Positions 44,169 through 53,689 are shown, counted from the first letter of the stretch. The stretch is DNA of 64,000 nucleotides from an uncultured Eubacteriales bacterium (GCA_934488615.1 CAKSSJ010000005.1:14461-78460); one strand, 5' to 3'. Notes: generated by a model from the sequence alone, not told the origin. Numbers and translations: made by a program.

Positions 44169-44679
44169 CGTCAAATATACCTTTCATCGGTCTTATCAGC
44201 ACCCTGTTTGCCTTAACGTCGGTATCAATTACAACGCTCGGGATTGCAGGAATAAGGTATTCCTTTTCATCGTCCGCCATGATGTGCCAGACGTCATTTG
44301 CGCCCGTTTCGCTGACATCGGAGATTCTTCCGTATCGCTTGCCCTCGTCATCGACATCAAAGACCTCACAGCCTATAAGCTCCTCAATGAAGTAAACTCC
44401 GTCGGCAAGCTTTGCATCCGAGCGGCGCATGTAAAGCCGCTTGTTCCTCATCGCCGAAGCGGCTTCAACGGTGTCAATTCCCTCAAGCTTCATCAGCACA
44501 ATATTTCCGTGCGGACGTGAGGAAATAACCTTGACGCTGTTTTTGCCCTCCGCGTCATAATACAATGTTTTAAATTGTTTAAGAAATTCGGGTGAATCCG
44601 CCCACGGATTGACACGCATTTCGCCGCGCACACCGTGAGTTCCGACGATCTGACCGACTGCAAGAAAATTCTTTATCAT
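44158..44679 (-). CDS. rimM: 16S rRNA processing protein
   Basis: 30S maturation factor that binds S19. 173 residues: N-terminal RimM barrel (VGQIVGTHGVRGEMRVNPW, residues 8-26) and a C-terminal PRC-barrel (about 95-170: LIGCEVFDVDDEGKRYGRI). It follows the alpha-galactosidase gene by four bases on the same strand and overlaps trmD. Confidence 0.96.
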   Translation of the reverse strand: MIKNFLAVGQIVGTHGVRGEMRVNPWADSPEFLKQFKTLYYDAEGKNSVKVISSRPHGNIVLMKLEGIDTVEAASAMRNKRLYMRRSDAKLADGVYFIEELIGCEVFDVDDEGKRYGRISDVSETGANDVWHIMADDEKEYLIPAIPSVVIDTDVKANRVLIRPMKGIFDDEN

Positions 44680-44683
44680 AAAA

Positions 44684-46861
44684 TCACTTAACCTCTGTGA
44701 AATATCTTACAAAGCTTCTGCCTGCGCTCAAGGTTCCGTCAGTAAGGTTAATACCTGCGTTCATGAGCAATGCACCCGAATAAATCTCGCCGTCCGTTTC
44801 GTCACGGTACATCTTTTCGGGATCGAGACCCTTCATCTTGATGAGCAGGAAGTCGTGCGGCGCTCTGTTCTTGATAACAACGGTCAGCAAAGCCTCGCTC
44901 TTATCCTTCGCAACATGCTCCCATGCGCACTTGAACTCGTCGTCCGTCGGCGCAATAATTCTGTAAAGGTCGCCGAAGTGGATTACATTATAATATCTGT
45001 GGTAGTCCTTGACCTGCTCCTTGACCTTTTCCTTATCCTCTGCGGACATCTCCTTGGGGTCAAGCTCATAGCCGAACGTACCTGCCATAGCGACCGCCGC
45101 CTTGGTTTCGATTCCCGTTCTGTCACAGGCGGAAACATGAGCGCCCATGCTCGATGCGGGGTAGCACATTGTTGTACCGAACTGGATAGTCAGTCGCTCG
45201 ATCGGGTCTGTATTGTCCGAAGCCCATGCCTGCGGCATATAGTAAAGCATACCTGCGTCAAAACGTCCGCCACCGCCTGCACAGCTCTCGAAGAGAATGT
45301 GTGGGAATGCGCTTGTTATCCTGTCCATGAGCTCATATGTGCCAAGAATAAAGCGGTGGAAAAACTCCTTTGAATGGCGTGCGTCAAGCTGCACCGATCC
45401 GGGCTCTGTAATGGCTCTGTTGTAGTCCCATTTGAGATATGCTATATTGTTCTTTGAAAGAACGTCATACATCTGATTGAATATACAGTCACGAACATCC
45501 TGTCTTGTCATGTCAATAACAAACTGCTGACGGGCAGGCGATTGCTCTCTGCCCTCAACATGAACGCACCAATCGGGGTGAGCCTTGTAAAGCTCCGAAT
45601 CCTCGGAAATCATCTCGGGCTCATACCAAATTCCGAACTGTACACCCTCTGCGTTTACTCTTTCGATAAGCTTAGTAAGACCGCCCTTGAGCTTACTCTC
45701 GTTGACAAACCAATCGCCGAGGGAAGAGTTATCGCTGTCGCGGTGACCAAACCAGCCGTCGTCCATAACGAGCAGTTCAATTCCCATCTCCTTAGCTTCC
45801 TTGGCATAGCGAACGAGGGTCTCCTGATCGAAGTCGAAGCCCGAGCCCTCCCAGCTGTTGATAAGAAGCGGACGCTTTTTATTTTTCCATTCTCCTCTGA
45901 TGAGGTTGTTATTGTAAAGGTCATGGAAGGTGCGGCTCATTTTGCCCATGCCGCTGTCGGAATAAACCATTACGACCTCGGGGCTTTGAAACTCGTCGCC
46001 CGGCTCAACGACCCATGTGAAATCAATCGGATTGATGCCCATTACAAGGCGTGTGCAGTCGAGATAATCCGTCTCAATATCGGCGGCAAAGTTACCGCTG
46101 TAAACAAGGTTGAAGCCGAAAGCATCACCAAAATCCTCGCCGCCCTTATCGTCAACGAGTGCGACAAACGGGTTGTGGTTATGGCTCGACGAGCCTCTTT
46201 TGCTGGCAACGGACTGTATTCCGTGAGCAAGATGGCGAGTTATAACTCTTCTCTCTCTCGACCAAACACCTGAGAGATTTATCATATTATAGTCCATCGA
46301 CGGGAAGTTTACGCAGCAGCTTGCAACCTTTTCAATCTCAAAGGTTTCCTTGCCCGTGTTCTCAACCTTAACGCTCTCGGTAATAACGCTGTAGTTTGCA
46401 AATGCAGTGTAATAAAGCGTTACCTTTGCGCCCGTAAAATTATCAATTGTGATAAGCTCAAGAGTCTGAGCCTCGCTGTCGTCGTTGCAATAGGTTGCGG
46501 GAAGTCCTTTAAGCTTCGGCTTTCCGTCATAAATCTTATGATCAAGATAGCGGATATCCGTCGTTGTTCTTCCCATTGAGTCCTTTATTGAAAGTGCGGC
46601 AAGTCTGTAGTCGCCCGAACCGTTGCAGGAATACTCCATCGGCTGAACGTCAAGAGAGAACTTGTAGTCGTCAACATGAACGTTCTTCGGTGAAATTGTT
46701 GCAAAATATCCCCTGAACGGCAAATTCAAAAGGTTGTCATCGGGGATTTTCTTTCCGTAATAGAGGTGGATAAGATATCCTTCACGGATTCCGATAGCAT
46801 ATGTTGAATCAAGCGTATCAAGCTTGAATATTTTTCTTTTTTCATCAAATGTGATAGGCAT
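44684..46861 (-). CDS. Alpha-galactosidase, glycoside hydrolase family 36
   Basis: Releases terminal alpha-galactose from raffinose- or melibiose-type sugars. 725 residues. N-terminal beta-sandwich (1-320), TIM barrel with nucleophile Asp in LKWDYNRAIT and acid/base Asp in CAGGGGRFDAGML, and C-terminal beta domain. No signal peptide, so cytoplasmic. The gene is four bases upstream of rimM, an unexpected place; the rimM-trmD unit may be read through from its promoter. GAGG lies upstream of the ATG. Confidence 0.95.
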   Translation of the reverse strand: MPITFDEKRKIFKLDTLDSTYAIGIREGYLIHLYYGKKIPDDNLLNLPFRGYFATISPKNVHVDDYKFSLDVQPMEYSCNGSGDYRLAALSIKDSMGRTTTDIRYLDHKIYDGKPKLKGLPATYCNDDSEAQTLELITIDNFTGAKVTLYYTAFANYSVITESVKVENTGKETFEIEKVASCCVNFPSMDYNMINLSGVWSRERRVITRHLAHGIQSVASKRGSSSHNHNPFVALVDDKGGEDFGDAFGFNLVYSGNFAADIETDYLDCTRLVMGINPIDFTWVVEPGDEFQSPEVVMVYSDSGMGKMSRTFHDLYNNNLIRGEWKNKKRPLLINSWEGSGFDFDQETLVRYAKEAKEMGIELLVMDDGWFGHRDSDNSSLGDWFVNESKLKGGLTKLIERVNAEGVQFGIWYEPEMISEDSELYKAHPDWCVHVEGREQSPARQQFVIDMTRQDVRDCIFNQMYDVLSKNNIAYLKWDYNRAITEPGSVQLDARHSKEFFHRFILGTYELMDRITSAFPHILFESCAGGGGRFDAGMLYYMPQAWASDNTDPIERLTIQFGTTMCYPASSMGAHVSACDRTGIETKAAVAMAGTFGYELDPKEMSAEDKEKVKEQVKDYHRYYNVIHFGDLYRIIAPTDDEFKCAWEHVAKDKSEALLTVVIKNRAPHDFLLIKMKGLDPEKMYRDETDGEIYSGALLMNAGINLTDGTLSAGRSFVRYFTEVK

Positions 46862-47041
46862 AGCAAAACCTCGCTTATATATTTTAGTATGAATTATTTT
46901 ATCATATACTCAGTTGCAGGTCAACAATTTTCAAGCGTATGCCAACGTAAAAGTCTGAATACATTTATAATAATTGCAGTTAATTTGTTTTCAATCGCCT
47001 TTTGAAGCCGTTTGTAGGCGATATATGACTAAAAAAGTAAA

Positions 47042-47102
47042 AAACAGTGAAATAATGTCTCGGTTAGTCTTGACTAATTCGCGATTTTAGATTACACTGT
47101 TT
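47042..47102 (+). promoter_or_regulatory. Promoter with palindromic operator for the amino-acid ABC operon
   Basis: TTGACT (47070-47075), 17-bp spacer and TACACT (47093-47098). TTAGTC-TT-GACTAA (47064-47077) is a perfect palindrome covering the -35 box. A further 8-bp inverted repeat (AAACAGTG at 47042-47049 and CACTGTTT at 47095-47102) encloses the promoter. A repressor site is likely; the remaining 46862-47041 holds nothing else I can call. Confidence 0.65.
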
Positions 47103-47146
47103 CTGTATTATTTTTATCAATCTAAATATTGAAAGGATTTGAGTTC

Positions 47147-47902
47147 ATGAAAAAATTTATTGCAATCCTTCTTTGCGTAGCAACAATGTTCTGCCTTTTC
47201 GCAGGCTGCGGCTCCAAGGAAGAGGAAAAGGTATGGAAGATTTCTACCGACACAGTTTTCAGACCGTTTGAGTACAGAGACGCTTCGGGCGAGCTCGTCG
47301 GTATCGACGTTGAGATCCTTGCCGCTATCGCTGAGGATCAGGGCTTCAAGTATGAGCTTAACAGCGTCGGCTGGGACGCATCTATCGCGGCATGCCAGGC
47401 AGGCCAGGCAGACGCTATGATCGCAGGCGCTTCTATCACAGAAAAGCGTAAGAGCGAGGGCTGGATCTTCTCCGACGGATATTATCACTGCACACAGGTA
47501 ATGACAGTTGCCGCAGATTCTACGATCAAGGGCTTTGAGGATCTTAAGGGCAAGCAGGTTGCAGTTAAGACCGGTACAATGGGTGCCGACTATGCAAACA
47601 GCCTCAAGGATAAGTACGGCTTCACAATTGCTTCGTTCGAGGATTCTCCGACAATGTATCAGGCAGTTATCGGCGGTCAGGCAGTTGCTTGCTTCGAGGA
47701 TACACCGATCATGGTTGACTCCATCAAGAACGGCAATCTTGCGCTCAAGGTTCTTGAGAACACAGCCAGCGAGGGCAGTGATTACGGCCTTGCAATCTTC
47801 AATTCCGCTAATCAGGAGTTCCTTGATTTGTTCAACGCAGGTCTTAAGAACATTAAGGCAAACGGCAAGTACGACGCAATTATTGACAAGTACGTCGGCT
47901 AA
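47147..47902 (+). CDS. Amino-acid ABC transporter substrate-binding lipoprotein
   Basis: 251 residues from ATG 47147 (GAAAGGA upstream). The signal peptide ends L-F-A-G-C, so it is lipid-anchored, followed by a type II periplasmic-binding fold of the polar amino acid family (VFRPFEYRDASGELVGIDVEI near residue 35, MIAGASITEKR near 92). FRPFEYRD and GIDVEI are the usual ligand-contact segments. It is the first gene of a three-gene importer. Codon use is more biased than in neighbours, suggesting high expression. Confidence 0.94.
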   Translation: MKKFIAILLCVATMFCLFAGCGSKEEEKVWKISTDTVFRPFEYRDASGELVGIDVEILAAIAEDQGFKYELNSVGWDASIAACQAGQADAMIAGASITEKRKSEGWIFSDGYYHCTQVMTVAADSTIKGFEDLKGKQVAVKTGTMGADYANSLKDKYGFTIASFEDSPTMYQAVIGGQAVACFEDTPIMVDSIKNGNLALKVLENTASEGSDYGLAIFNSANQEFLDLFNAGLKNIKANGKYDAIIDKYVG

Positions 47903-47967
47903 TTTTAAAAAATGAGCGGTGGGGCGTCTGCAAAGATGCCCTGCTGTTGTCAAAAGGAGTCCGCTAA

Positions 47968-48639
47968 ATGGCAGATATAATTTCGGTTTACGGCAAGCTG
48001 CTGCTTGAAGCAATGGGACAGACGCTTATCATGGCTTTCTACAGCCTGATTTTCGCAAGCATTATTGGCCTCATCTTCGGCATGCTCAGCGTGCTGAAAA
48101 GTAAGGTATGCAACATCATCGCGCAGATATTTGTTGACATTATCCGCGGCGTTCCGATGATCGTTCTTGCTTTCTTCGTTTTCTTCGGTGTACCTTACGC
48201 TTTAAAAAACTTTTTACACAGTACATTTACATTCACCGCTTTGCAGGCAGGTATAATCTGTCTTTCGCTCAACTGCGGCGCATATATGTCGGAAATTATC
48301 CGTGCAGGAATTCAGTCCGTTGACGTCGGACAGATGGAGGCGGCAAGAAGCCTTGGAATTCCCTATTGGAAGTCCATGCAGAAGGTCGTTCTTCCGCAGG
48401 CTATCCGCACGATGATACCGAGCATCATCAACCAGTTTATCATCACGCTCAAGGATACCTCGATTCTTTCCGTTATTGGTTTCCCAGAGCTTGTAAATTC
48501 TGCAAAGAATGTCATTGCGATCAACTTTAAGTCGTTCCAGGTGTGGCTCATTGTCGGCATTATGTACCTTATAGTTATCACGATACTTTCTAAGGTTGCA
48601 AAGGCTCTCGAGAGGAGGATGAACCGTGGCCGTAAATAA
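47968..48639 (+). CDS. Amino-acid ABC transporter permease
   Basis: 223 residues, HisM/GlnP type, with five transmembrane helices. The EAA loop ([21 protein letters not shown]) lies near residues 113-133 and contacts the ATPase. [15 protein letters not shown] is the usual motif near 70. It overlaps the ATPase start by 14 bp. AAAGGAG precedes the ATG. Confidence 0.96.
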   Translation: MADIISVYGKLLLEAMGQTLIMAFYSLIFASIIGLIFGMLSVLKSKVCNIIAQIFVDIIRGVPMIVLAFFVFFGVPYALKNFLHSTFTFTALQAGIICLSLNCGAYMSEIIRAGIQSVDVGQMEAARSLGIPYWKSMQKVVLPQAIRTMIPSIINQFIITLKDTSILSVIGFPELVNSAKNVIAINFKSFQVWLIVGIMYLIVITILSKVAKALERRMNRGRK

Positions 48640-49372
48640 AAACAACGTTAAAATTCACGTTTCTCACCTCAAAAAGAACTTCGGTCACTTGGAGGTTATC
48701 AAGGATATCTCGACCGATATATACGAGGGCGAGGTAGTCGTTATTCTCGGACCGTCGGGCAGCGGTAAATCAACATTTCTTCGCTGCATAAACCGTCTTG
48801 AGGAGCCTACGGGCGGCGAGATCATCGTTGACGGTCAGACTATCACGGATAAGAAAGCCGACCTCAACAAAATTCGTGAGAACATCGGAATGGTGTTCCA
48901 GCATTTCAACCTTTTTAACAATCTTAATGTTATTCAAAATCTTATGCTCGCTCCCGTTCAGCTGAAAAAGGCTTCAAAGGAAAAAGCAAAAGAGGAAGCA
49001 ATGGCGATGCTTAAAAAGGTCGGACTTGAGGACAAGGCGGAGGCTTATCCGCATCAGCTATCGGGCGGACAGAAGCAGAGAGTTGCAATCGCACGTTCGC
49101 TTTGCATGAATCCCGATATCATGCTCTTTGATGAGCCGACTTCGGCGCTCGATCCTGAAATGGTAGGCGAGGTTCTTCAGGTTATGAAGGATCTTGCGGC
49201 AGAGGGAATGACAATGGCAATTGTTACCCATGAAATAGGCTTTGCCCGTGAGGTTGCCGACCGTGTGCTTTTCATTGATGACGGATATATCATCGAGGAG
49301 GGTACACCGCAGGAGGTTATCCTCAACCCGAAAGAGCCGAGAGCAATTGATTTCTTCAACAAGGTTCTTTAA
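48626..49372 (+). CDS. Amino-acid ABC transporter ATP-binding protein
   Basis: 248 residues from GTG 48626 (GAGGAT upstream, inside the permease). Walker [11 protein letters not shown]-loop MVFQHFNLF, signature LSGGQKQR, Walker [13 protein letters not shown] and H-loop VTHE are all intact. GlnQ/HisP class. It completes the importer; a terminator follows. Confidence 0.97.
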   Translation: MAVNKNNVKIHVSHLKKNFGHLEVIKDISTDIYEGEVVVILGPSGSGKSTFLRCINRLEEPTGGEIIVDGQTITDKKADLNKIRENIGMVFQHFNLFNNLNVIQNLMLAPVQLKKASKEKAKEEAMAMLKKVGLEDKAEAYPHQLSGGQKQRVAIARSLCMNPDIMLFDEPTSALDPEMVGEVLQVMKDLAAEGMTMAIVTHEIGFAREVADRVLFIDDGYIIEEGTPQEVILNPKEPRAIDFFNKVL

Positions 49373-49385
49373 TTAACAAAAAATG

Positions 49386-49415
49386 AAGGGGCTGTTTTTT
49401 TACAGCCCCTTGTTT
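49386..49415. terminator. Terminator between the ABC operon and MATE gene
   Basis: AAGGGGCTGT (49386-49395) and ACAGCCCCTT (49402-49411) pair perfectly around TTTTTT, followed by GTTTTAC. Serves convergent units. Confidence 0.9.
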
Positions 49416-50746
49416 TACATATAATGATCTTTCTTGCGCTTGGCGAAGAGGAAGATGAGGGAGAGGATGAACGCGAAAATCTCCGCAACCGTAATTGCCC
49501 ACCATATGCCGTCCACGCCGAGGAATATCGGGAGTATCAGAACCGATGAGGTTTGGAAAATCAGCGTTCGCATGAACGATACCGCCGCCGAGACAGCGCC
49601 GTTGTTGAGCGCCGTGAAAAACGACGAAGTAAAGATATTGAAGCCTGCAAGCAGGAACGAATATGCAAAGAGCCTGAAAGCGTGTCTTGTCAATTCGTAA
49701 AGACCCTCGTCATAGCCGACAAAAAGCTTCGCCAGCGGTGACGAAAGCACGATCGCGAGTACAGTCAGAACAACACCCGAAACGGCGCTGAGAAACGCAC
49801 TTTTTCTAAGCATATTTTTCAGCTCATTGTGGTTCTGTGCTCCGAAATGGTAGCCCGTTATCGGCGCACAGCCGATCGCGTATCCGATGTAAATTGCAAT
49901 GAAAATGAACTGAACATACATCAGCACACCGTAAGCGGAAACGCCGTCCTCGCCGACATATTTCATCAGCTGAAAGTTGTAAATCATGCTGACTACGGAC
50001 GAGGAAATATTACTCATAAGCTCCGACGAGCCGTTGCCGCAGGCATTAAGAATAGGCTTGATTTCCAGCTTCGTTTTTGTCAGGCGCAAAAGGCTTGAAT
50101 TTTTCCTTGAGAAATAAATCAACGGAAAAATTCCGCCAACGCATTGGCTCAGTCCCGTTGCGATTGCCGCACCTGCAACTCCCCATTTGAAAACGATTAT
50201 AAATATCGCATCAAGCGCCATGTTCGTAACGCCCGCCATTACAGTTGCGAGAAGTCCGAGCTTCGGCTTTTCGGCGGCGATAAGAAAGCTTTGAAAAACG
50301 TTCTGAAGCATAAATGCTACCGTGAAGCCCGTTACGATTCTGCCGTAAAGAATACAATCAGCCATCATCTCCTCGGTTGCGCCGAGAAAATCGGCTACCC
50401 AAGGCATTGAAACAACGCCGATGACGGAGAGCAAAGCTCCGAGAAGAAGCGTGAAAATAATCATCATTGTGAAAATTTTATTCGCCTTTTCTTTCTTGCC
50501 CTCGCCGAGAACCTTTGAAACAAGCGCTGTTCCGCCCGTGCCGATCATGAAACCGATGCCGCCGAGAATCATTACGAACGGCATAACGAGATTGATTGAC
50601 GCAAAGGCGGTCTTGCCCGCAAAGTTTGAAACAAAAAGTCCGTCAACAACTCCGTAAATTGAAGTAAAAATCATCATTATGATTGACGGAAATACAAATC
50701 TTAAAAGCTTGGAATAAGTAAAATGATCTGAAAGTTTTATCTTCAT
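49415..50746 (-). CDS. MATE-family multidrug efflux protein
   Basis: 443 residues, twelve helices in two MatE repeats. IMMIFTSIYGVVDGLFVSNFAG near the N-terminus and GGTGGTALVSKVLGEGKKEKANK near 65-87 are MATE signatures. Sodium or proton antiport of cationic compounds is expected. It overlaps the end of the upstream kinase-like gene, and with it and the MarR gene forms a three-gene unit. Confidence 0.93.
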   Translation of the reverse strand: MKIKLSDHFTYSKLLRFVFPSIIMMIFTSIYGVVDGLFVSNFAGKTAFASINLVMPFVMILGGIGFMIGTGGTALVSKVLGEGKKEKANKIFTMMIIFTLLLGALLSVIGVVSMPWVADFLGATEEMMADCILYGRIVTGFTVAFMLQNVFQSFLIAAEKPKLGLLATVMAGVTNMALDAIFIIVFKWGVAGAAIATGLSQCVGGIFPLIYFSRKNSSLLRLTKTKLEIKPILNACGNGSSELMSNISSSVVSMIYNFQLMKYVGEDGVSAYGVLMYVQFIFIAIYIGYAIGCAPITGYHFGAQNHNELKNMLRKSAFLSAVSGVVLTVLAIVLSSPLAKLFVGYDEGLYELTRHAFRLFAYSFLLAGFNIFTSSFFTALNNGAVSAAVSFMRTLIFQTSSVLILPIFLGVDGIWWAITVAEIFAFILSLIFLFAKRKKDHYM

Positions 50747-51360
50747 GCCTGCTTATCCTTAAACCATTGCCTTGCATATTCGGCAATGAAAGGTGTAATC
50801 TCCTTTATATTCATATTTGTTGTGTTTACGCAAAGGTCATAGCCACGCTTGTCGCCCCAGTCGGTGGAGGAAATCATGTTGTAGCTCGAAGCTCTGCCCT
50901 TGTCGATCTGCTTAATCTTCTTCTCAATCTCTCTGTCGGTCAGCTTGCTGTTATCGTCGGCACGCTTACGGCATCTTTCGACCTTTGACTCCATATCGGC
51001 ATAGACGAAAATGCGGAACGGATGGTATTTTTCAAGCAGAACATCAGCCGCCCTGCCGACGATTATGCAATCGCCCTTTTCGGCAAGCTCATTGATGATG
51101 TTGCGCTGAGCGGCAAGCAATTTAACCGTCGGGTCCGGAGCGGAAATATGCGAAAATGCGCATGCAAAATGAATTTGAAAAGCAGGCTGAATACCCTTTT
51201 CCAATGAATTTGCAACATAGTTTTCGTCGAGATCGGCTTTCTTGGCAATTTCTGTGATGATCTCGCTGTCATAATAGGCAATTCCGAGAGCATCGGAAAG
51301 CCTCTTCGCAATTTCACGTCCGCCGCTTCCGAATTCACGGCTTACAGTAATTATTTTCAT
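50743..51360 (-). CDS. Cytidylate kinase-like protein
   Basis: 205 residues from ATG 51360; codons before it read through the marR gene end. P-loop variant SREFGSGGREIAKRL at residues 6-20, with IIVGRAADVLL and KYHPFRIFVYA following as in the cytidylate_kin2 family. That family's substrate is unknown; it is not Cmk itself. Located between MarR and MATE, it might modify or sense a small nucleotide, but this is speculation. Confidence 0.85.
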   Translation of the reverse strand: MKIITVSREFGSGGREIAKRLSDALGIAYYDSEIITEIAKKADLDENYVANSLEKGIQPAFQIHFACAFSHISAPDPTVKLLAAQRNIINELAEKGDCIIVGRAADVLLEKYHPFRIFVYADMESKVERCRKRADDNSKLTDREIEKKIKQIDKGRASSYNMISSTDWGDKRGYDLCVNTTNMNIKEITPFIAEYARQWFKDKQA

Positions 51361-51365
51361 ATAAA

Positions 51366-51821
51366 TCAATCTCCTTTCAGGTCGGGAACCTGTAATTTGC
51401 TGTTTAGCAGGCTGTTGTATTTTTTCAATAGTCTGCATAAGGTGTCCTGTTCGTCCTCGGACATCATCAGAAGCGCATTTGCCTCCGATTCGGCGAAAAT
51501 ATCTACCGTTTTCTCTGCCAAAGCCAAGCCCTTTTCAGTCAGCGAAACGTATTTGTTTCGCCTGTCGGCGCCGACGGAAAGCGTCAGAAATCCTTCGCTT
51601 TCAAGCTTTTTGAGCGCTGAATTTACCGTCTGCTTCGGCTGATACTGCAAGGCGCAAATTTCGCTTTGCGTCACGGGCGGTTTTTCCACCCTCAGCGTGT
51701 AAAGAATCCAAAACGTACATTCCGACATTCCAAAACGCTTTGCGGCATTGCGGTAGGTTTCGTCAATGGATTTGAAGCTTTTATTATATTGTGTCAGTTT
51801 AGCTTTTGCATGACTGTCCAT
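51366..51821 (-). CDS. MarR-family transcriptional regulator
   Basis: 151 residues from ATG 51821, preceded by GGAGGC. Winged helix-turn-helix at about 50-100 (LQYQPKQTVNSALKKLESEGFL, recognition helix), with the wing ADRRNKYVSLTEKG. It heads the MarR/kinase-like/MATE unit and likely represses it in response to a toxic compound. A TTGACA at 51871-51876 and TATAAT at 51858-51863 on the minus strand are only 7 bp apart, so the promoter is uncertain. Confidence 0.9.
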   Translation of the reverse strand: MDSHAKAKLTQYNKSFKSIDETYRNAAKRFGMSECTFWILYTLRVEKPPVTQSEICALQYQPKQTVNSALKKLESEGFLTLSVGADRRNKYVSLTEKGLALAEKTVDIFAESEANALLMMSEDEQDTLCRLLKKYNSLLNSKLQVPDLKGD

Positions 51822-51895
51822 TTTAAGCCTCCGTCCGTCCGAAATCGGACTATATTTATTATACCCCATTTGTCAAGCGGCGTAAAAACAAAAAT

Positions 51896-51924
51896 CTCCC
51901 TTTGATGAAAGGGAGAAATGGCGC
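51896..51924 (-). terminator. Terminator after radC
   Basis: CTCCCTTT (51896-51903) pairs with AAAGGGAG (51908-51915). On the minus strand ATTTTTGTTTTT follows. Confidence 0.88.
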
Positions 51925-51937
51925 TTTTTAATTTGTT

Positions 51938-52633
51938 TTATCCTAAGAATGAGGAATATTTCTTGCTCATCGCAAAGGAGAAAATTTCGTCCTCGGCAAC
52001 GATAACGTGGTCAACCAGATTTATGCTGACGGTTGAAAACAGCTTGGCAATTGATTCCGTTGCGGCTATATCCGCCTGTGACGGAGTGGCAAAGCCGTTC
52101 GGATGATTGTGAGCTATGATAGCGTTCGTAACATCGAACCTCAGCGCAAGCTCAACAAGACTTCTGTTATCCGAGACCGCGGTTGTCGGCGTTCCGTCGG
52201 TGACCTTTATGCAATGCTTTAGCCTGCCGTGAGCGTCAAGCGAAAGCATATAGACAATCTCTCTTGTTTCGCCGAGATATTTCATCCTGATAAAATCGTA
52301 AAGACGTTCCGCAGAAGCAAGATTTACCTTGCTGTTGAGCGCATTGTCGTGATACTTTGAGCAGATGTCCCTGATAAGCTTTATCATCACTGCGGCATTT
52401 TCGCCGATTCCGTTTATCTTTTCAAGCTCCTTAACGGGCGCGTCGAGCACCCCGTTGAGATCGTGATATTTTTCAATCAACTCATGTGCTATAGGATTGG
52501 TGTCCTTCTGGGGTATGCAGTAAAAAAGAAGCAGTTCAAGAATATTGTGATCTGCCATTGCATCAATGCCCGTTTTGAGGTAGGAATCCCTGACTCTCTG
52601 TCTGTGATCCTTGTGTATGTTTTTCTTTTCCAC
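51938..52633 (-). CDS. radC: DNA repair-family protein RadC (JAMM)
   Basis: 231 residues from GTG 52633, because the only good ribosome site (AAAGGGGAG) lies inside the 18 bases after an in-frame ATG at 52651. N-terminal helix-hairpin-helix (about 35-75) and a JAMM metalloprotease-like domain with HNHPNGFATPSQAD near 180. True function unsettled in the family. It sits just downstream of the tRNA-terminator copy. Confidence 0.93.
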   Translation of the reverse strand: MEKKNIHKDHRQRVRDSYLKTGIDAMADHNILELLLFYCIPQKDTNPIAHELIEKYHDLNGVLDAPVKELEKINGIGENAAVMIKLIRDICSKYHDNALNSKVNLASAERLYDFIRMKYLGETREIVYMLSLDAHGRLKHCIKVTDGTPTTAVSDNRSLVELALRFDVTNAIIAHNHPNGFATPSQADIAATESIAKLFSTVSINLVDHVIVAEDEIFSFAMSKKYSSFLG

Positions 52634-52666
52634 GGCAGTCTCCCCTTTCATTAAATTTACTATTAA

Positions 52667-52695
52667 ATTTTATAGTAATAACCCGAATTTGTCAA
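52667..52695 (-). promoter_or_regulatory. Promoter of radC
   Basis: TTGACA (52695-52690), 17-bp spacer and TAAAAT (52672-52667) on the minus strand, ten bases from the terminator repeat at 52705. Confidence 0.72.
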
Positions 52696-52704
52696 TAAAA
52701 AAAA

Positions 52705-52734
52705 GCAGGTCTCTTGACCTACTCATTCGTGGTT
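52705..52734 (-). repeat. Direct repeat: second copy of tRNA-fMet terminator and last five bases
   Basis: Matches 53870-53899 at 29 of 30 positions. It contains the tRNA terminator hairpin and the final AACCA of the tRNA, then diverges. A 1.17-kb segment lies between the copies. This is what an integration at a tRNA 3' end, or a collapsed tandem tRNA array, would leave. The 52735-52864 stretch beyond it holds no gene. Confidence 0.82.
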
Positions 52735-52864
52735 CAAAAGCATGATACAGAAGTGTGAGCAACACCTGTAAACACATTGAAAGCACTACATTTTACGGCA
52801 TAGACGCACGGGTTTATTACGAAAAAGAAACGGAGCAGGCGTAAACCTGCCCCGGACATAAGAT

Positions 52865-53500
52865 TCATTTGTAATTACAATGCCGGCTGAAACATTCATT
52901 GATAGTTTCGGCATAAAGAGAACGGGAATGCTTGTCAGGATTATCGTTGAAATTTTTCTTTTCAAGATATACTTCCAACACCTCATCCCAATGACCGTTA
53001 GTTTTTAAATAATCGGCTCTGGATTCAAGCTTTTTATATGGTTGCGTTTGAAATTCCCACGAAAAGTAATTGTGTTCTTTGTTAAAGCGAATGTATTGCT
53101 GACCGTCTTGTCCTTCGTAGACAACCCCAAAATCACAACTGTGAGTAATTCGCGAATGCCAAAAATCAACGGCTTTCATTGAAATTACCCGTGTGGACTG
53201 CTCACATTTGGTATAACCGTAATCTCTCATAAAATGCGAGAAGGCTTTATGCAAAATTGTTCTTATGTCCTCAGGTGAGTAATCTTCATTATCGTCATTC
53301 ACAGCAATGTTGACATCGAAATCAAAACCAACATTAGTCGATGGATCATAGGTAATCATATTACGACTGGAACTACCGATAAATGTAAACTGAAAAGTAA
53401 ACTCATCTCTAACATAATCCTGTACTCTGTTGAGAAGTTCGATAAGTTGTGACTTGTATGGCGCAGCTTCTTTTTTTGAAACGTACTCAAAATGATACAT
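52865..53500 (-). CDS. Nucleotidyltransferase-like protein
   Basis: 211 residues, AGGAGG ribosome site. FIGSSSRNM (residues 42-50) followed by FDFDVNI (about 59-65) matches the GS-x(n)-DxD core of the polymerase-beta nucleotidyltransferase fold, and CDFGVVYE near 120 could give the third acid. The rest, including the C-terminal LYAETINECF, is not recognised. Such small enzymes may modify tRNA, proteins or nucleotides, and some serve as toxins or in defence. It is the only gene in the tRNA-bounded segment. Its codon use is more A/T-rich than nearby housekeeping genes. Confidence 0.68.
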   Translation of the reverse strand: MYHFEYVSKKEAAPYKSQLIELLNRVQDYVRDEFTFQFTFIGSSSRNMITYDPSTNVGFDFDVNIAVNDDNEDYSPEDIRTILHKAFSHFMRDYGYTKCEQSTRVISMKAVDFWHSRITHSCDFGVVYEGQDGQQYIRFNKEHNYFSWEFQTQPYKKLESRADYLKTNGHWDEVLEVYLEKKNFNDNPDKHSRSLYAETINECFSRHCNYK

Positions 53501-53646
53501 TTTCTTTACCTCCTAAAAATAATCCCAAGCCGTCCATTCAGCTTTTACCGCTAAATCGTTGTAGTATACTCCTGGCTGATGCGTTTGTCAACACTTTCAG
53601 GTAAAAAAGTGAATATAACTTAAATCAGCTACATCCACTCAATATA

Positions 53647-53684
53647 GTTGCGGAGGCTGGACTTGAACCAACGACCTTCGGGTT
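53647..53684 (-). repeat. Partial duplicate of the tRNA-fMet 3' half
   Basis: 38 bases identical to 53897-53934: the T arm, variable region and the start of the anticodon stem of the initiator tRNA. It lacks the anticodon loop and 5' half, and the CCA is replaced (CAACTATA). It is a non-functional remnant. Between it and the true tRNA lies a palindrome-rich stretch (53690-53840). Confidence 0.9.
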
Positions 53685-53689
53685 CCTCT

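Noticed and set aside
45542..46273. 243-residue plus-strand ORF
   Set aside because: Lies fully inside the GH36 gene on the other strand and matches no family.
47117..48013. 298-residue minus-strand ORF
   Set aside because: Antisense to the substrate-binding protein, with Cys/Leu-rich composition and no motif. It is a shadow of biased codon use.
51858..51876. TTGACA and TATAAT near marR as a promoter
   Set aside because: They are only 7 bp apart, far from the 16-18 bp needed, so they cannot form one sigma-A promoter.
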